A DNA stretch of 64,000 nucleotides from Lepus europaeus (Eukaryota; Chordata; Mammalia; Lagomorpha; Leporidae): assembly GCF_033115175.1 (NCBI RefSeq), contig NC_084834.1, positions 120,524,275-120,588,274 on the forward strand, in the 5' to 3' direction. The translations under genes were made by a program, and so were the position numbers. Positions within the stretch are counted from its first letter, which is position 1. The number at the start of each line of letters is the position of its first letter. The notes below the pieces were generated by a model. The model saw only the letters and a list, made by a program, of their open reading frames with translations, had not been told where the DNA came from and ran no database searches. Of the stretch, positions 1-11,779 are shown one piece after another.

Positions 1-636
1 TTTAAATTTAGGTTTCTGCAAGGTGATGATGACTTATTGTAACTGGCAGCCCTAGTTCCCTTGGTCTTTTCTATCCTAGTGCCATGAATACCTCAGTTAC
101 TCTGTCAGAGCTCTGGCTCCTCTTCCTGCCTTAGTCAAAGAAGAAATATTAGGAATATTAGGAATGGCCACAAGATAGTCTTTAGGTGTCCTGGCTAATC
201 GGAAATGGCTCTAAATTGCCTTGCCAAATAAGTATGTCTCAAGGGAGACAAGTTGCAATTGGTTTTCTGAATACATGTAAACAGATCCTAGGATAGCAAC
301 CGCTACCTGTGGCATAAGCACAACTCCAACTGGAGTTCATGGCTCATTCCAGGAGAAACTGCTATAGCATTTATTAGACTCTGAGTAAGCATATAACTGT
401 CTGATTTTGAATAACATGCATAGAAAAGACTAAGCTAAGTTGATAACAGTCTGACAGAATTTTGAGCCACAGGAATCTCATTTTAGATTTATATTTAGAG
501 CATCAGGGCTAAGCAAGTGTGAGGGTTAAGGATGTTTACCATGGGGGACTGAGAACAGTTACTTGTCTAACTAGGCTGAAAACAATCTATCTTCAGTAGG
601 GGTCAGCAAAGTGTGGTCCACTAATTTTTTAAGAAC
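1..636. other. CEP135 intron 15, no recognised element
   Basis: AT-rich intron sequence. I searched both strands for the next CEP135 exon and found no match. No repeat family was recognised. Confidence 0.5.
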
Positions 637-646
637 AGAGAGCTAG

Positions 647-966
647 GAGCCAGTGCCATGGCATAGTGGGCTCAGCCTCTGCTGGTGGCGCTGGCATCCC
701 ATATGGACATCTTCATGTCCCGGCAGCCCCACTTCCAGTCCAGCTCTCTGCTGGTGGTCTGGGAAAGCAGAGGAAGATGGCACAAGTGCTTGGGCCCCTG
801 CACCCACCAAAGCTCCTGGCTCCTGGCCTAGGATGGCCCAACTTCAACTATTGCAGCTCTATGGGGAGTGAACCAGAGGATGGAAGACTTTTCTCTCTGT
901 CTCTCCTTCTCTCTCTCTGTAACTCTCTCAGATAAGTAAATAAATCTTAAAAAAAAAAAAAAAAAG
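647..966 (+). mobile_element. C-type SINE, sense
   Basis: Full-length element from the tRNA-like head (gagccagtgcc) to an A17 tail. It is flanked by a 10-bp target-site duplication, agagagctag, at 637-646 and 967-976. Confidence 0.9.
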
Positions 967-976
967 AGAGAGCTAG

Positions 977-1490
977 AATGTTTTATACAGGCTTGCCATA
1001 AACTAACCTCATGCTTAAATGTCTGAAAAACACTTTGACAAATTATTTTGTGCCATATGAACTTATATGTCATTCAAATTTCAGTGTCCATAAAAAATGT
1101 TGTATTAGAACACAAGCACATTTCATTTATGCGTCAGCTCCAGCTACAATGGCAGAGTTAAGCAGGTGTGACAGTGACTGTATGGCCTGCATGTTGACTG
1201 TCTTTACAGAAAAGGGTTGCTGACCCTGGCTCCAGAGACTGGGGGCATCCCCTCGGGGCTAACAGACCATCTCTTCTGGGACAGAGGAGCTCCCTCACAG
1301 CTGTGGGGCGCTGATGTGGGGCATACAATGCCAGGTGTCATTAAGGGCTACAATTCAAGGGAGACAACAGCCAAGATTCTGGATCACTTCCTCTGATGCC
1401 ACACCAGAAAACTGGACAAAGACCTTCTGGGTGGACAATTAGAGGCTGTGCTTGCCAGAGAAAACTGGTGTGGTGGCGCTTGAAAGTGTG
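977..1490. other. Intron sequence, no recognised element
   Basis: Intronic sequence of CEP135. The short open frames here show no family similarity that I recognise. Confidence 0.4.
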
Positions 1491-1602
1491 CGCAGTCCCG
1501 GCCGAGCCCCCGACACAGCGCAGCCCCGGCCGAGCCCCTAACACAGCGCAGCCCCGGCCGAGCCCCCGACACAGCACAGTCCCGGCCGAGCCCCTGACAC
1601 AG
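1491..1602. repeat. 28-bp GC-rich tandem repeat, four copies
   Basis: Four exact-length 28-bp units (1491-1518, 1519-1546, 1547-1574, 1575-1602) built on cccggccgagccccngacac and differing at only a few bases. It is a CpG-rich island inside an AT-rich intron. Confidence 0.9.
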
Positions 1603-1639
1603 CGCTCCTGTCCCAACCAGACACACCCAGTTCTTGGTC

Positions 1640-2110
1640 TTACTTTAGTTGCCTGATCATCTGGGAACACTTCTTCCTTTTCCTAATTATTCCCGTGATT
1701 CTCACTTCTGCTCTATTTATCTTACTATAGATGCTTTTGTGAGTCTTGGTTTTTGTACATTCCATCTGCATCATTTTCCCCTCAACATTTCCTTCTGTCC
1801 TCCTGAGCTCTAGGTAAGTTCTTGACTTGGCTTCTGATTTCACCAACTCAGTTTTCTGCAGTAGCCAATCTACTGTTTGCTGATCCTCCAGTTTTGTTAA
1901 CCATTAAAAAAAATGTTGCTGCTTCATGACTGATAGTTTCATAGGTTCAATGTCTTGCTGACATCTTGACAACTTTTCCTGATTTTTATTGCCAATTTAA
2001 TTTAGAGACAGCTATTTCCTGTGACTTTTCAGAATAAGGCCCTGCTTATCTTTTTAATTATGCAAGAGCCCAGTCCAGAAAACACTTAACTTTGTCAGCT
2101 TTCTGCTTCC
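1640..2110 (-). pseudogene. Possible decayed retrocopy of a coiled-coil protein
   Basis: Read on the minus strand, the stretch from about 1990 to 1640 gives two overlapping frames rich in Lys, Glu and Gln, with segments such as QEKLSRCQQDIEPMK and LEDQQTVDWLLQKTELVK. They are joined by what looks like a frameshift in a T/A run near 1905-1915. Farther upstream (to about 2110 or beyond) coding-like fragments are broken by stops. No splice signals or matching CEP135 exon are evident. I could not name the parent gene. It may also be chance low-complexity coding potential. Confidence 0.25.
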
Positions 2111-2402
2111 CTGAGTCTCTTTTGTTTTAAATTGCTACCCAAGATCTCAACGTGAGCACTCTGCCTTATTGTCACTCTCTGTATCTCCATGTAAGTGATC
2201 CAAGCCTTTTGATTTTATGTAAGAATGTTCCTTAAATCTAGCCTCTGTTCACCAAATTCACTGTCATTCTTTCAGTCTAGACCCTTGGTCTAAATTATTT
2301 GCCATCAGCCTCTCCATCTTCAAATCCATGTTTCAGGTTCCCACCAGAGTTTGTATCCTAAGAGGCATGCTACCTGGACAGCCCTTGGTTGAAACTGTCT
2401 AT

Positions 2403-2715
2403 TCCTGGGTGGGTGTTTGGTGCAGCAGGTTAAATCGCACCTTGGACACCCACACCCCATGTGGGAGTGCTGGTTTGAGCTCAGCTACTTCATTTCCAAT
2501 CCATACCTGTGGATGATGACTCAAGTGCTTGAGTCTCTGCTGCCTACCAAAGACCCAGACTTGAGTTGTAGTTTCTGGCTGCAGCCTGGCCCAGCCCTGA
2601 CTGTTGTGGGAATTTGGGAAGTGAACTAGCAGATGGAAGATCTCTCTCCTGAAAGATCTCTCTCCTTCTGTCTGTCTTTCCCTATCGCTGCCTTTCAAAT
2701 CAAACGAAAATATTT
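2403..2715 (+). mobile_element. C-type SINE, sense, older copy
   Basis: Diverged copy with the older head (ggtgggtgtttggtgcagc) and a worn tail, tttcaaatcaaacgaaa. No clear target-site duplication. Confidence 0.8.
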
Positions 2716-2755
2716 GTTTTTAATTTCTAAGGTAGAAAGATTAAAAACAGGAGCT

Positions 2756-3048
2756 AGGGGCCAGCATCATAGAACAGTGTGTAAAGCCACAGCCTGTGAT
2801 GCTTTCCCAAATGCCAGTTCTTGCGCTGGCTACTCCATTTCTGATTCAGCTCCACGCTCATGGCCTGGGGAAGCAGTGGAAGATGGCCTAAGTACTTGGG
2901 TCCCTGCATCCATATGAGAGACCCAGATGAAGCTCCTGGCTCCTGGATTCAACCTGGCCCAGCCCTGGCCATTGCAGCCATCTGGGAAGTGACCCAGCAG
3001 ATAGAAGATCTATCTCTCTAACTCTTTCAAATAAATAAATATAATTTT
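2756..3048 (+). mobile_element. C-type SINE, sense
   Basis: Head at ggggccagcatcatagaac, CT segment, and tail caaataaataaatataat. Moderately diverged. Confidence 0.85.
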
Positions 3049-3157
3049 CAGCAACCCTATGCTATGGAGTACAAATAAGCTAAAGTGTCCACTAATGGGA
3101 ATTTAAAGGACATAGGTTCAAAATCTTGCTTGTAAGCCTATTAATCTGTGAAAGTTT

Positions 3158-3500
3158 TTTTTTTTTTTTTTTTTTGACAGGCAGAGTGGACAGTAGAGGG
3201 AGACAGAGAGAAAGGTCTTCCTTTTTGCCATTGGTTCACCCTCCAATGGCCGCCGCGGTAGGCACGCTGCAGCCGGCGCAACGCGCTGTTCCGATGGCAG
3301 GAGCCAGGTGCTTCTCCTGGTCTCCCATGGGGTGCAGGGCCCAAGCACTTGGGCCATCCTCCACTGCACTCCCTGGCCACAGCAGAGAGCTGGCCTGGAA
3401 GAGGGGCAACTGGGACAGGATCGGTTCCCCGACCGGGACTAGAACCCGGTGTGCTGGCGCCGCAAGGCGGAGGATTAGCCTGTTAAGCCACGGCGCCAGC
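3158..3500 (-). mobile_element. Young C-type SINE, antisense
   Basis: Starts with a T-run and gacaggcagagtggacagt and ends at cacggcgccagcc. This is the GC-rich young subfamily (gccgccgcggtaggc). A perfect 17-bp target-site duplication, ttaatctgtgaaagttt, lies at 3141-3157 and 3502-3518, so insertion was recent. Confidence 0.95.
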
Positions 3501-3735
3501 CTTAATCTGTGAAAGTTTTAAAAATAGAGATATAAAACCTACCCAGATTTACTCAGCCACTTAGGGCCTCCAGCGGTCAGCCCCTACAGCAGTATTGTGC
3601 AAAGCCCTCATCTCGCTGCAAGGCCACCATGGGAAAGTACCATTCAAAGGGTCAGTCTAAAAACGCCACACCACGAACTTCACAGAACCACAAAAACGTT
3701 CCCAAAGGAGGAATCACAAGTTTCAGTAAACTTAC

Positions 3736-3887
3736 CTAAGTGAGTTCATCTCTGACTTCTGATGAGATGAGTCACCGGCCACATGGCAAAGCTTTTGAGC
3801 TTGGAGTTTTGATTTGTTCTCTAATGAGTCTATTTTCTCTTTCATTAGTAACACTTCAGATTTTAATTCATATTTTTCATCTTCAAG
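3736..3887 (-). CDS. CEP135: CEP135 coding exon 15
   Basis: 152 nt encoding residues 620-669 plus the first two bases of codon 670. It starts at LEDEKYELKSEVLLMKEK and ends at SSHQKSEMNSL. The acceptor is ..tttag and the donor is AG|gtaagt. This part of CEP135 is a continuous coiled coil, here with the family's AGDSSHQK segment. It is the last CEP135 exon in the window; the downstream exon (phase 2) is off the left edge. Confidence 0.93.
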
Positions 3888-4499
3888 CTAAAATTTAGAT
3901 TTAAAAAAAATTAATAGGTACATATTTTTATTTTGCAAAGTAGGCACTTGTAATAATATTTCTAGAAGAAATATATTTACGTCCTGCATGTCAGCAGGAA
4001 AACTCATTTTCTCTTCTGCTATCAGTGAAGTAAAGGAAGAGAGAAAAAAGTAAAAACTGAAAAGAAAAGAACATCTCTACTACACCAACAAAACAAGAAG
4101 GGAAGCTGCCAACAGAGGAACTTCTGAAAATCACAGCAGAAAATCCCATAACCCAAACACAAAATGGGCAAGACTGAAAAAGGAAACTAAAGTTTCCCTG
4201 AAGGGCATAAAATATAACCTGACCTAATGTAAAAAACACCTATGTTTCTGAGTAGGAACACAGTATTCTAAATATATTAAAATTTCCTCAATTTTAATTT
4301 CAATGAAATGGCAACACAAATTCCAATGCGGGTGCCTTAAATTTTATTCCAAAATTCATTTAGGAGAAAAGTAAAGTTAAAAACCAGGAAAAAATTTGGG
4401 GGAAGAAGAATGCAGATGGTTTTGCCCTGGGAAGATACCAAAACACAAACCAGAAAGCTACTCCACCTGCAACAGCAGGCGTTTCACACTGAAGGAGGT
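3888..4499. other. CEP135 intron 14, no recognised element
   Basis: A-rich intron sequence without recognised repeats or exons. Confidence 0.4.
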
Positions 4500-4652
4500 A
4501 AGCAATCACGTGGAATCAGGGATGCTGTCGCAGTGTCCACTCACACCTCCTCCATGTTACACCCAACCCCACTGTGGCAACCCTGACTCTTCCAGATGGT
4601 GCTCATGTCCCTGAGGAGGCAGAGCCGACCCCAGCTGAGAACCACTGACCCA
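4500..4652 (+). mobile_element. MER5-type hAT DNA transposon remnant
   Basis: The end, ccccagctgagaaccactga, matches the conserved terminal part of MER5 elements, and the preceding 100 bases align loosely. This is a non-autonomous fossil with no coding capacity. Confidence 0.5.
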
Positions 4653-5484
4653 CAGCAACCACAGTAGCAGACCACCATGAAGATGCTCAATGCACAGATA
4701 CCAAGTAGAGGGACAGGGTCGCGGCAGGCACAAGGACACTGGTTCAAAATCAATACTGATGCTCCTCAATAAACCCACTGTAAGCTGAAGAGCTCGTGAG
4801 TCAAAGCCACATTTAACACATTTCCCTACAGAACACCCTCGCTTAGCAACCAGGACACTGCAGAGGGCCCACTGCTTCCCCTGGTGATCCCAGGGCTGAC
4901 CGGCAGCTGCTGCTGCCCTACCTGAGCCGTGAGAGGATGCCATGGCATAAGGCTAGCTTGAGGAAAGACCAAACTTCAAAGTCATGGTCCTATTGTTTCT
5001 GCATCATCATAAAGTTGAAAATCTAGTTGAACTTTCTTAAGTTGAGGTTCTATGTATACACTGGGATTCTCAGACTCCAGGTACCTCCTACCTCATTCTA
5101 AAAGTTTTCTTAGAAACAAAAAAATATAACCAAAAATAAAATAAATAAAAACCCACAAATACACAATTAAAAAACTAAAATCCATAAAGGGTTAGGCAAC
5201 GAAGTTGTAATTTCCCAGAAAGTAAACAAAAGCCAAAATGATGATAAGAACCTTATGGAATCTCTTCAGGAAGTCTAAAACCATCAGTAAAAAAGTTCTA
5301 GAGACACAGAATACAGAAGTAGAGGGGAAGATATTACTCAAGAAATTGAAAACAAGACAATGATCAAATCTTCAAACCTTTCCAAATGTCTGAGAACCAG
5401 GAAACAGCACAGCACCTGACATCCGACAAACATTTAAAGACAATGTGGATAACATTCAAAATTTTTAGTGAAAACTAATTTTCT
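4653..5484. other. CEP135 intron 14, no recognised element
   Basis: Mixed AT-rich intron. Nothing recognisable on either strand. Confidence 0.4.
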
Positions 5485-5806
5485 CTGGGGCCAACGTTAT
5501 GGCATAGCAGGTAACATCGCCTGCAATGCTGGCACCCCATATGGGTGCCAGTTCGAGTCCCAGCTGCTCCTCTTCCAATCCAGTTCCCTACTAATGGCCT
5601 GGGAAAAGAAGCAAAAGATGGCCTGACTGTATGGCCCCTGCCACCCACATGGGAGACCCGGATGAAACTCCTGGCTCCTGTTTCAGCCTGGCCCGGCCCT
5701 AGCTGTTATGGCCATCTGGGGAGTGAACCAGTGGATGGAAGATCTCTCTCCCTCTCTCTCTCTGTGACTCTGACTTCAAATAATATCTTTGAAAATTAAA
5801 AAAAAA
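5485..5806 (+). mobile_element. C-type SINE, sense
   Basis: Head ggggccaacgttatggcatag, B-box gttcgagtcccagctgctc, and an A-rich tail at about 5796-5812. Confidence 0.88.
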
Positions 5807-5818
5807 AGAAAAAGAATT

Positions 5819-7461
5819 TTCCAATTTAGATTTCCATATACCTAGCCAAATTGTAAATCAAACATGTTTAAGACATTTTCAGACACCTAGAATACCAAAA
5901 AATGGCCACTGTGCATTCCTTCCCAGGAACATCTGGAGAAGCTGCTTCAGTAGCACGAAGGACCAAACCAAGACAGAAGAAATCGTGGGACTGGACACAG
6001 GGCGGAAGGGAAAGCCGCACGCCCACCGTGGGCAGGAAGATGGAAAGTCAAGGAGGGGCGTCTCCCTGTCTCAACTAGCACGCTGACATGGGCGCTCAAA
6101 AAGTACTGAATGGCAGGCGGCAGCTACTGGACTCCTGACAAAATACACTATGGGTTCAACGTCGGAAACAAAAACAAAAGAAGGGCAATGCTTCATTTCA
6201 GGGTAGAGACAATCTACAAGCAACAAAGAAATCGTGTCCTACTTGGCGTGGTTGAGCAGCTTCAGCCACGGTAACACACAGTTCTGAAGTGAGTAGCGGG
6301 CAATAAGGGAGGACTGCCAAGGCCTCCTCCCACCAGGAAAGTCACCAGGGGGCGCTCAGGTCAGTACAGGTAGAGCCTGCAGCACCCGCGCACTGGTTAG
6401 GAACAGGGCGGTGAATGGCAGATGAGGTGTAAAGTTGAGCACAGTTGTCCTGGGGATGGGGAGGTGGGGAAGGGAACTGTTTTTGTGCATGAAAAGCCTT
6501 CCTGAACTCTGTGGGTGCATCTACACCAACAAGAGTTCATGTATGGGAAAACAAGAACAAAGTGACCATCTGGGTTTCCGTCAGCCCAGTTAACAAAACA
6601 CTGCTGGGGAACAGCCCCGCCTCACACGGCCCTCCCTCTGCCCGTAGGAGCCACCTTCCTTGCGTTTCTTTCGTGTCTCTTACATGCGTGGAATCACACT
6701 GCATGTTTCCTTCAGCACCTTGCTTTTCTGGGGCCACACGCGTTCACGGGAGTCATCGGCTGTGTGGATGTCAGCGGCGCCTACTCACTGGATCACTCCA
6801 CTGTGTGAATTACCATCACTCATCCACTTTACATGCAACTGACATCTACACTGATCTTGGTTTCTGGCAGGGAGTAAATATTTATGCTTTGTGGGCCCCA
6901 TGGACTGTCACCCCACTGCACTGCAGCACCAAAGCACCACAGACAACCTATCAATAAGCACTTACAAAACGGACAGGAGGCTGCATTTGGCCTGGGGGCC
7001 ACAGTCGTGCTGGGCCCTACCTAGGCTGCAAACCTAGAAAAGGAACTGTTGGCTTATAGGTTTTGCCTTTGCTAGAAAAGACTAGATTGTGCTATGATGG
7101 GCACAGTTTGTACCCCCAGGGGCCACAAGTATTTGCTAATACTTGTTAAAACTGTAAATTTCTGATGCCTGACAGAAAATTTCACTGTGGTTTTCATTCA
7201 TATCTCCCCAATTACTGTGTCAGAACATCTGTTTATTAGCCATTTGTAAACCCTTCCTTGGCTAAGTATCTATTCACATCTTCTGCTGACCTGGGGAAAG
7301 CTAGTGTAAATATGTCATGAGTTGCATGCTCAATCAGCGGGTTTGTTTTTTTTTTTGATAATTTATAGTTATTAGGTGAAGCTGATTTTGTCACTGTGGC
7401 CCTATTTATCCACGTTTTTTCTTGAGGAAATAAACTTATTTGTGCTTGTGTTTTGTTCAGG
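5819..7461. other. CEP135 intron 14, no recognised element
   Basis: About 1.6 kb without recognised repeats. The 148-codon open frame at 6511-6957 has no splice context, no known domain and no expected place in CEP135. Confidence 0.4.
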
Positions 7462-7675
7462 AGCAAACACTCTGATACCAGACACTGGCTAGCTAGCTGT
7501 GGGATCCTGGGCAAATTTTCCCTCTGCCTCAGTTTCCTTACCTACAAAATGAGCAGGATATTAGCATTTACTTCATATGATTGCTGTGAGAATTAAAATT
7601 ATATAAAATATTGAGAAAGTACCTGACATAGCAAAGTACCATGTAAATGCTGCTATTATTATTTATCCAAGATGA
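7462..7675 (-). mobile_element. MIR SINE, antisense
   Basis: Contains gcctcagtttccttacctac, the MIR core read in reverse, followed by the characteristic tgctgtgagaattaaa and gctgctattattattt end. Confidence 0.8.
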
Positions 7676-7716
7676 TAAAAGATTTTCTCCTGCATTTCTT
7701 TAAAATACATCGTTGC

Positions 7717-8030
7717 TTTGGGGTAGGTTTTTGACCTGGTGGTTAAGACACTGGCCAAATGAATGACTGTTATCATCCCATATCATCAGAGTAGTTGGGT
7801 TTGGGTCCTAGCTTCAATATGTATTCTAGCTTCTAGCTAATGTGCACCCTGGAAGGCAGCGGGTGATGGCTTAAGCAGCTGTGTCCCTGTTACCACGTGG
7901 GAGACCTGGATGGGGTTTTGGTTCCCATCTTTGGCCTGACTCAGCCCTAGGTGTTGTAGGCATTTGGGGAGTGGACCAACATACTGGGGTGTCTCTGCCT
8001 CTCAAATTGAAAAAATAAAAAATAAAAAAG
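7717..8030 (+). mobile_element. C-type SINE, sense, old copy
   Basis: Diverged head (ggggtaggtttttgacctgg), shortened CT segment, and tail tctcaaattgaaaaaataaa. Confidence 0.75.
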
Positions 8031-8338
8031 TAGAGATTTGAATATGCCAAGCTACAAGTAGACCTGAGCTAATGTGGGGTACAGCACATGTGCAGCAGGA
8101 TCCTATTACTGAACGCGCATCCCCTTCCCCTGGACCTGGGTTTCTTTACAGATCAGGTTTCCTGCTATCTATAGGCTTGCTCACAACTGAGTTTTATCTC
8201 TGTCTTCAAATCCAAGCCTCAGTTACAGCTTTGAAGTCTCCAAGTCTGGGAGGGAGGGTGGGCCCAGCACCATGTTGCTCCTCTTTAAAATTGCTGTGTG
8301 ATCTGCTCCTTGCGCCCATGTTATTGTTAGCAATTTTC

Positions 8339-8424
8339 TCCCTCTCTCTCTCTCTCACACACACACACACTCACTCACTTCCTCTCTCAGACACATACTC
8401 TCTCTCTCTCTCTCTCTCTCTCAC
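8339..8424. repeat. Compound (CT)n/(AC)n microsatellite
   Basis: CT runs alternate with AC runs, including about 12 uninterrupted CT units near 8400-8422. Confidence 0.9.
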
Positions 8425-9002
8425 ACCCACTCACCCTTCTTGGGATTTCAGCCGGAACTACCTCGACTCCATAGATGACTTTGGGGAGAACGGACCACCT
8501 TCTCAATATTTCTCTCCACTTATTTAGGCTTTCTCGAATGTCTTTCAATAAGGCTGCACAAGGCTTTTCATACAGATCCTACAAACTCATCCATAGGTGC
8601 CTTGTATTACTTATCACCACTAACACCGATTACACTGTGTAGTTTGCATCAGAGAATTTCTGTATTTTCCTATTAGCTAGAAACTATCAGTCACTATCTC
8701 TTCAAATATTGTCTCTCCCACATTCTAGTACACTTTTCTCAAATTCTGACGAAATAATGGTATGTTCACACCTTCTCATTCCTATTCTCTAACATTCTGA
8801 TGTCTCTCATATCTTCTATCTCCTAATCTCTGACTTCCAGTACTTTCTTCAGATGTACGTTCCAGTTTACTAATTCTTCCTTTCAGCTTCTGATCTAGCT
8901 AGAGTGATAAGGATCAGATTTACCCTCCTGTCCAAAATAACTTAAAAATTAATACACAAAATAAGAATGTTAAGCCACTAGGCACTGGAAAAGTATGAAC
9001 AG
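8425..9002. other. CEP135 intron 14, no recognised element
   Basis: T/C-rich intron, possibly very old LINE sequence. No family can be named. Confidence 0.35.
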
Positions 9003-9235
9003 CAGCCAGCACCACTGCCTGCAACGCTGTTTTGAGCACTGATTGCTCTGCTTCCCAGCCAGCCTCCTGCTGCTAACGTGCCTGGGAAGACAGCCAAGAG
9101 GAGTGCTTGGGCCCCTGCCACCCATGTGGGAGACCTGGATGGAGTCTCAGGAGCTTGGCGCGGACCTGGCTGCTGCGGCTATTTGGGGAGTGAACCACTG
9201 ACTGGGAGATCTCCCTCTCCATCTTTCTGCCTTGT
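9003..9235 (+). mobile_element. C-type SINE, sense, internally shortened and without tail
   Basis: Begins cagccagcaccactgcctgc and stops at ctttctgccttgtaa, with no A-tail. The middle segment is condensed. Confidence 0.7.
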
Positions 9236-9710
9236 AAACGACAGGAAAGAAAGGTGGTGAGCTTTACAGCTGGTTCCCGCTTCCTGCCTGGAGCACCTCC
9301 AGGCTGTGACACTAAGTTCCTAAGACAGGACCGCGTCGAGGAGGGCAGGAGTTGGCAGGCGGACAGTGGATTAGAACTGCACAGAGTGGGAACTCCAGAC
9401 GTCTGAGATGTGGCCCCGGGAGTCTTCAGCCAAGGCCAGGGGAAGAACCATCGAAGAATAAGAGGGAACAATATTCAGGTCTCTTGCAGGGCCAGGAATG
9501 CTTCCTGTTCCCACTAGCCACTTGAAAAATCTAGTAATTCACAGGGCAACAGGCTGCTTACGCAAAAGGGTTTTTAAACGGTGTTGAAAGAGATCAGTCT
9601 AAGACTAAATACTACAAAGAAGCTTAAAAGCAGGACAAAAAGGGATCAGAGAGGAGTATTAGAGGAATACAACTATCCAGTAACCAAGAGGTAAAATTCA
9701 CAATGTCTGG

Positions 9711-10036
9711 GGGCCAGCGCTGTGGCACAGCAAGTGAGGCCACTGCCTGCAGTGCAGGCATCCCATATGGGTGCCTGTTCAAGTCTTGGCTGCTCCACTT
9801 CCTATCCAGCTCTCTGCTATGGCCTGGGAAAGCAGTAGAAGATGGCCCAGGTCCTTGGGCCCCTGCACCCACTTGAGAGGCCTGGAAGAAGCTCCAGGCT
9901 CTTGGCTTTGGATCAGCTCATCTGCGGCCATTGTGGCCATTTGGGGAGTGAACCAGCGGACGGAAGACCTCTCTGTCTCTGCCTCTGCCTCTGTCACTCT
10001 ACCTTTCAAATAAATAAACCAATCTTTTAAAAAAAT
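9711..10036 (+). mobile_element. C-type SINE, sense
   Basis: Flanked by a perfect 14-bp target-site duplication, ttcacaatgtctgg, at 9697-9710 and 10037-10050. The tail is caaataaataaaccaatctt plus A's. Confidence 0.93.
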
Positions 10037-10387
10037 TTCACAATGTCTGGCATCTGATATAAAATTAGCAGTAAGGAATAAAAGCAATAAGATACAAACC
10101 CGGGATGAGGAGAAAAAAGAAGCAACTCAAATGACAGAATTAAAAGGCAAATAAATTCAAAGAATGAAGACAACTATAAAACTAGCCAAAATGAAAGCGG
10201 TAAGCGGCTGTCAGGAAACACACCAAACTGTCACACGCTCTGTCCCTAGACAGCACCTCTGGTCCTCGGCATCTGGGGCTTCCACCTTCATGAACTCTAC
10301 TGACCTTGGATCCTGTGGCATGCAGTCAGGCCTATGACGGCTGCATGTGTGCCGACATAAATAGCTCTGTGTATGTGTGTGTATGTG

Positions 10388-10553
10388 TTTTAAATCTGAG
10401 AGGGGGAGAGAGAGAGTTGGGGTGGGGGTGGGGCATACTCTTATTTGCAGATTTTATGCCCCAAATGCCCACAATAGCCAGGACTAGGCCAGGACCAAAG
10501 GTAGAAGCTGGGAGCTCATTCCAGGTCTCTCATGTGGGTAGCAAGGACCCAAC
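10388..10553 (-). mobile_element. Old C-type SINE, antisense, 3' part of an interrupted copy
   Basis: Runs from tctgagagggggagagag to gcaaggacccaac. The rest of the same element resumes at 11246 (tacctgggccatcaccgctg), so the intervening 10554-11245 is a later insertion. Confidence 0.75.
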
Positions 10554-11240
10554 TGATGCAACAAGAACACAAGCCTCAGCCATTTTAGGTTCTTGTTACC
10601 CTGCCTTCTTCCAAGAGACCAGTTCAGGGGCCAGCACTCTGGTATAGTGGGTACAGCCATCACCTGCAGTGCCAGCATCCCATATGGGCACTGGTTCAAG
10701 TTCCAGATGCTCCACTTCCAATTCAGCTCTCTGCTGTGGCCTGGGAAAGCAGTAGAAGATGTCCCAAGTACTTGGGCCCCTGCACACACGTGGGAGACCC
10801 AGAGGAAGCTCCTGGCTTTGGATCGGCGTGGCTCCAGCCATTGTGGCCAATTGGAGAGTGAACCAGTGGATAGAAGACCCCTTTCTCTCCCTCTCTTTCT
10901 CTTCCTCTTGTTCTCTATGTAACTCTTTCAAATACATAAATAAATCTTAAAAAGAAAAAAAAAAAAAAAGACCAGTTCAGTCTCACACCCTAGATTTGGA
11001 AGCCTGCAGGGCAAACTTGAAGAACCTGTCCTGAAGGAGTTCACCTCCACACACTGCCCCCATCCACGAAGAGGTAGAAAGCCCAACCCCTGGGGGCTGA
11101 GCTGTCTGCCACATGTCCGGTCTGTGCGCACGCTGGCAGCTGGTCACACACCTCTGCAGATTTCTTTTCTTTGAATAAATTCGGTCTGGCTGTGAGTTCA
11201 TATTCTGTCTCCTCTCTGTTCTGTGCCCCTTTTCCTTACA
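10554..11240 (+). mobile_element. Solo LTR of an endogenous retrovirus (itself interrupted by a SINE)
   Basis: Sits inside an older SINE between 5-bp direct repeats ccaac (10549-10553 and 11241-11245). It starts TGATGC and ends CTTACA, the TG...CA ends of an LTR. It has an AATAAA signal at 11174-11179 followed by a CT-rich U5-like stretch. Without the SINE at 10628-10969 and its duplication it is about 334 bp. There is no internal proviral sequence, so it is a solo LTR. The family is not identified. Confidence 0.7.
10628..10969 (+). mobile_element. C-type SINE, sense, nested in the LTR
   Basis: Flanked by gaccagttcag at 10617-10627 and 10970-10980. It is the youngest layer of a three-layer nest. 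Confidence 0.92.
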
Positions 11241-11245
11241 CCAAC

Positions 11246-11385
11246 TACCTGGGCCATCACCGCTGCCTGCTGGAGTCTGCATGAGTAAGAGTCTGGACAC
11301 GTGAGACACAGCTGAATGATGGAACCCAGCTACTCACATAAGGGACGCAGGCATCTTAGCAGCTAAGCCAAATGTCTACCCACAG
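11246..11385 (-). mobile_element. Old C-type SINE, antisense, 5' part of the interrupted copy
   Basis: Continues the element at 10388-10553, with gggccatcaccgctgcctgc, then the head segment gcatcttagcagctaagcc, ending near ccaaatgtctaccc. Confidence 0.72.
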
Positions 11386-11486
11386 ATTTTTTTTCTTATC
11401 ATTATTCACTAAGCAATACAGTATGACAACTATTTATATTGTATTAGGTGTTATTAGTACCTAGAGATTATTTAAATACATAGGAG

Positions 11487-11779
11487 ATGGGGTAGGGAAT
11501 TGGCACGGCAGTTAAGTCACTGTTTGGGGTGTCCGCATCCTGTATTGGAGTGCCTGGTTCGAGCCCCAGTTCCTCCACTTCCAATCCAGCTTTTTGCTAG
11601 TGCTGGGAGGTATGTATTTTGGTTATTGTCTCCTACATGGGAGATTTGGATGAGTTTCAGGCTCTTGGCTTTAAGTTGGCCCAGCCCTGGCTGTTGCAGG
11701 CATTCAGGGAGTGAACCAGTGGGTGGAAGATCTGTCTCTCTCTGCCTTTCAAACAAAAAACAAAATAAATAAAATTTTC
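11487..11779 (+). mobile_element. C-type SINE, sense, old copy
   Basis: Head ggggtagggaattggcacgg, intact B-box (ggttcgagcccc), and tail ctttcaaacaaaaaac. Confidence 0.8.

Noticed and set aside
1..3735. Search for CEP135 exon 16
   Set aside because: I looked on the minus strand for the expected continuation after MNSLR and found no match. It must lie beyond the left edge.
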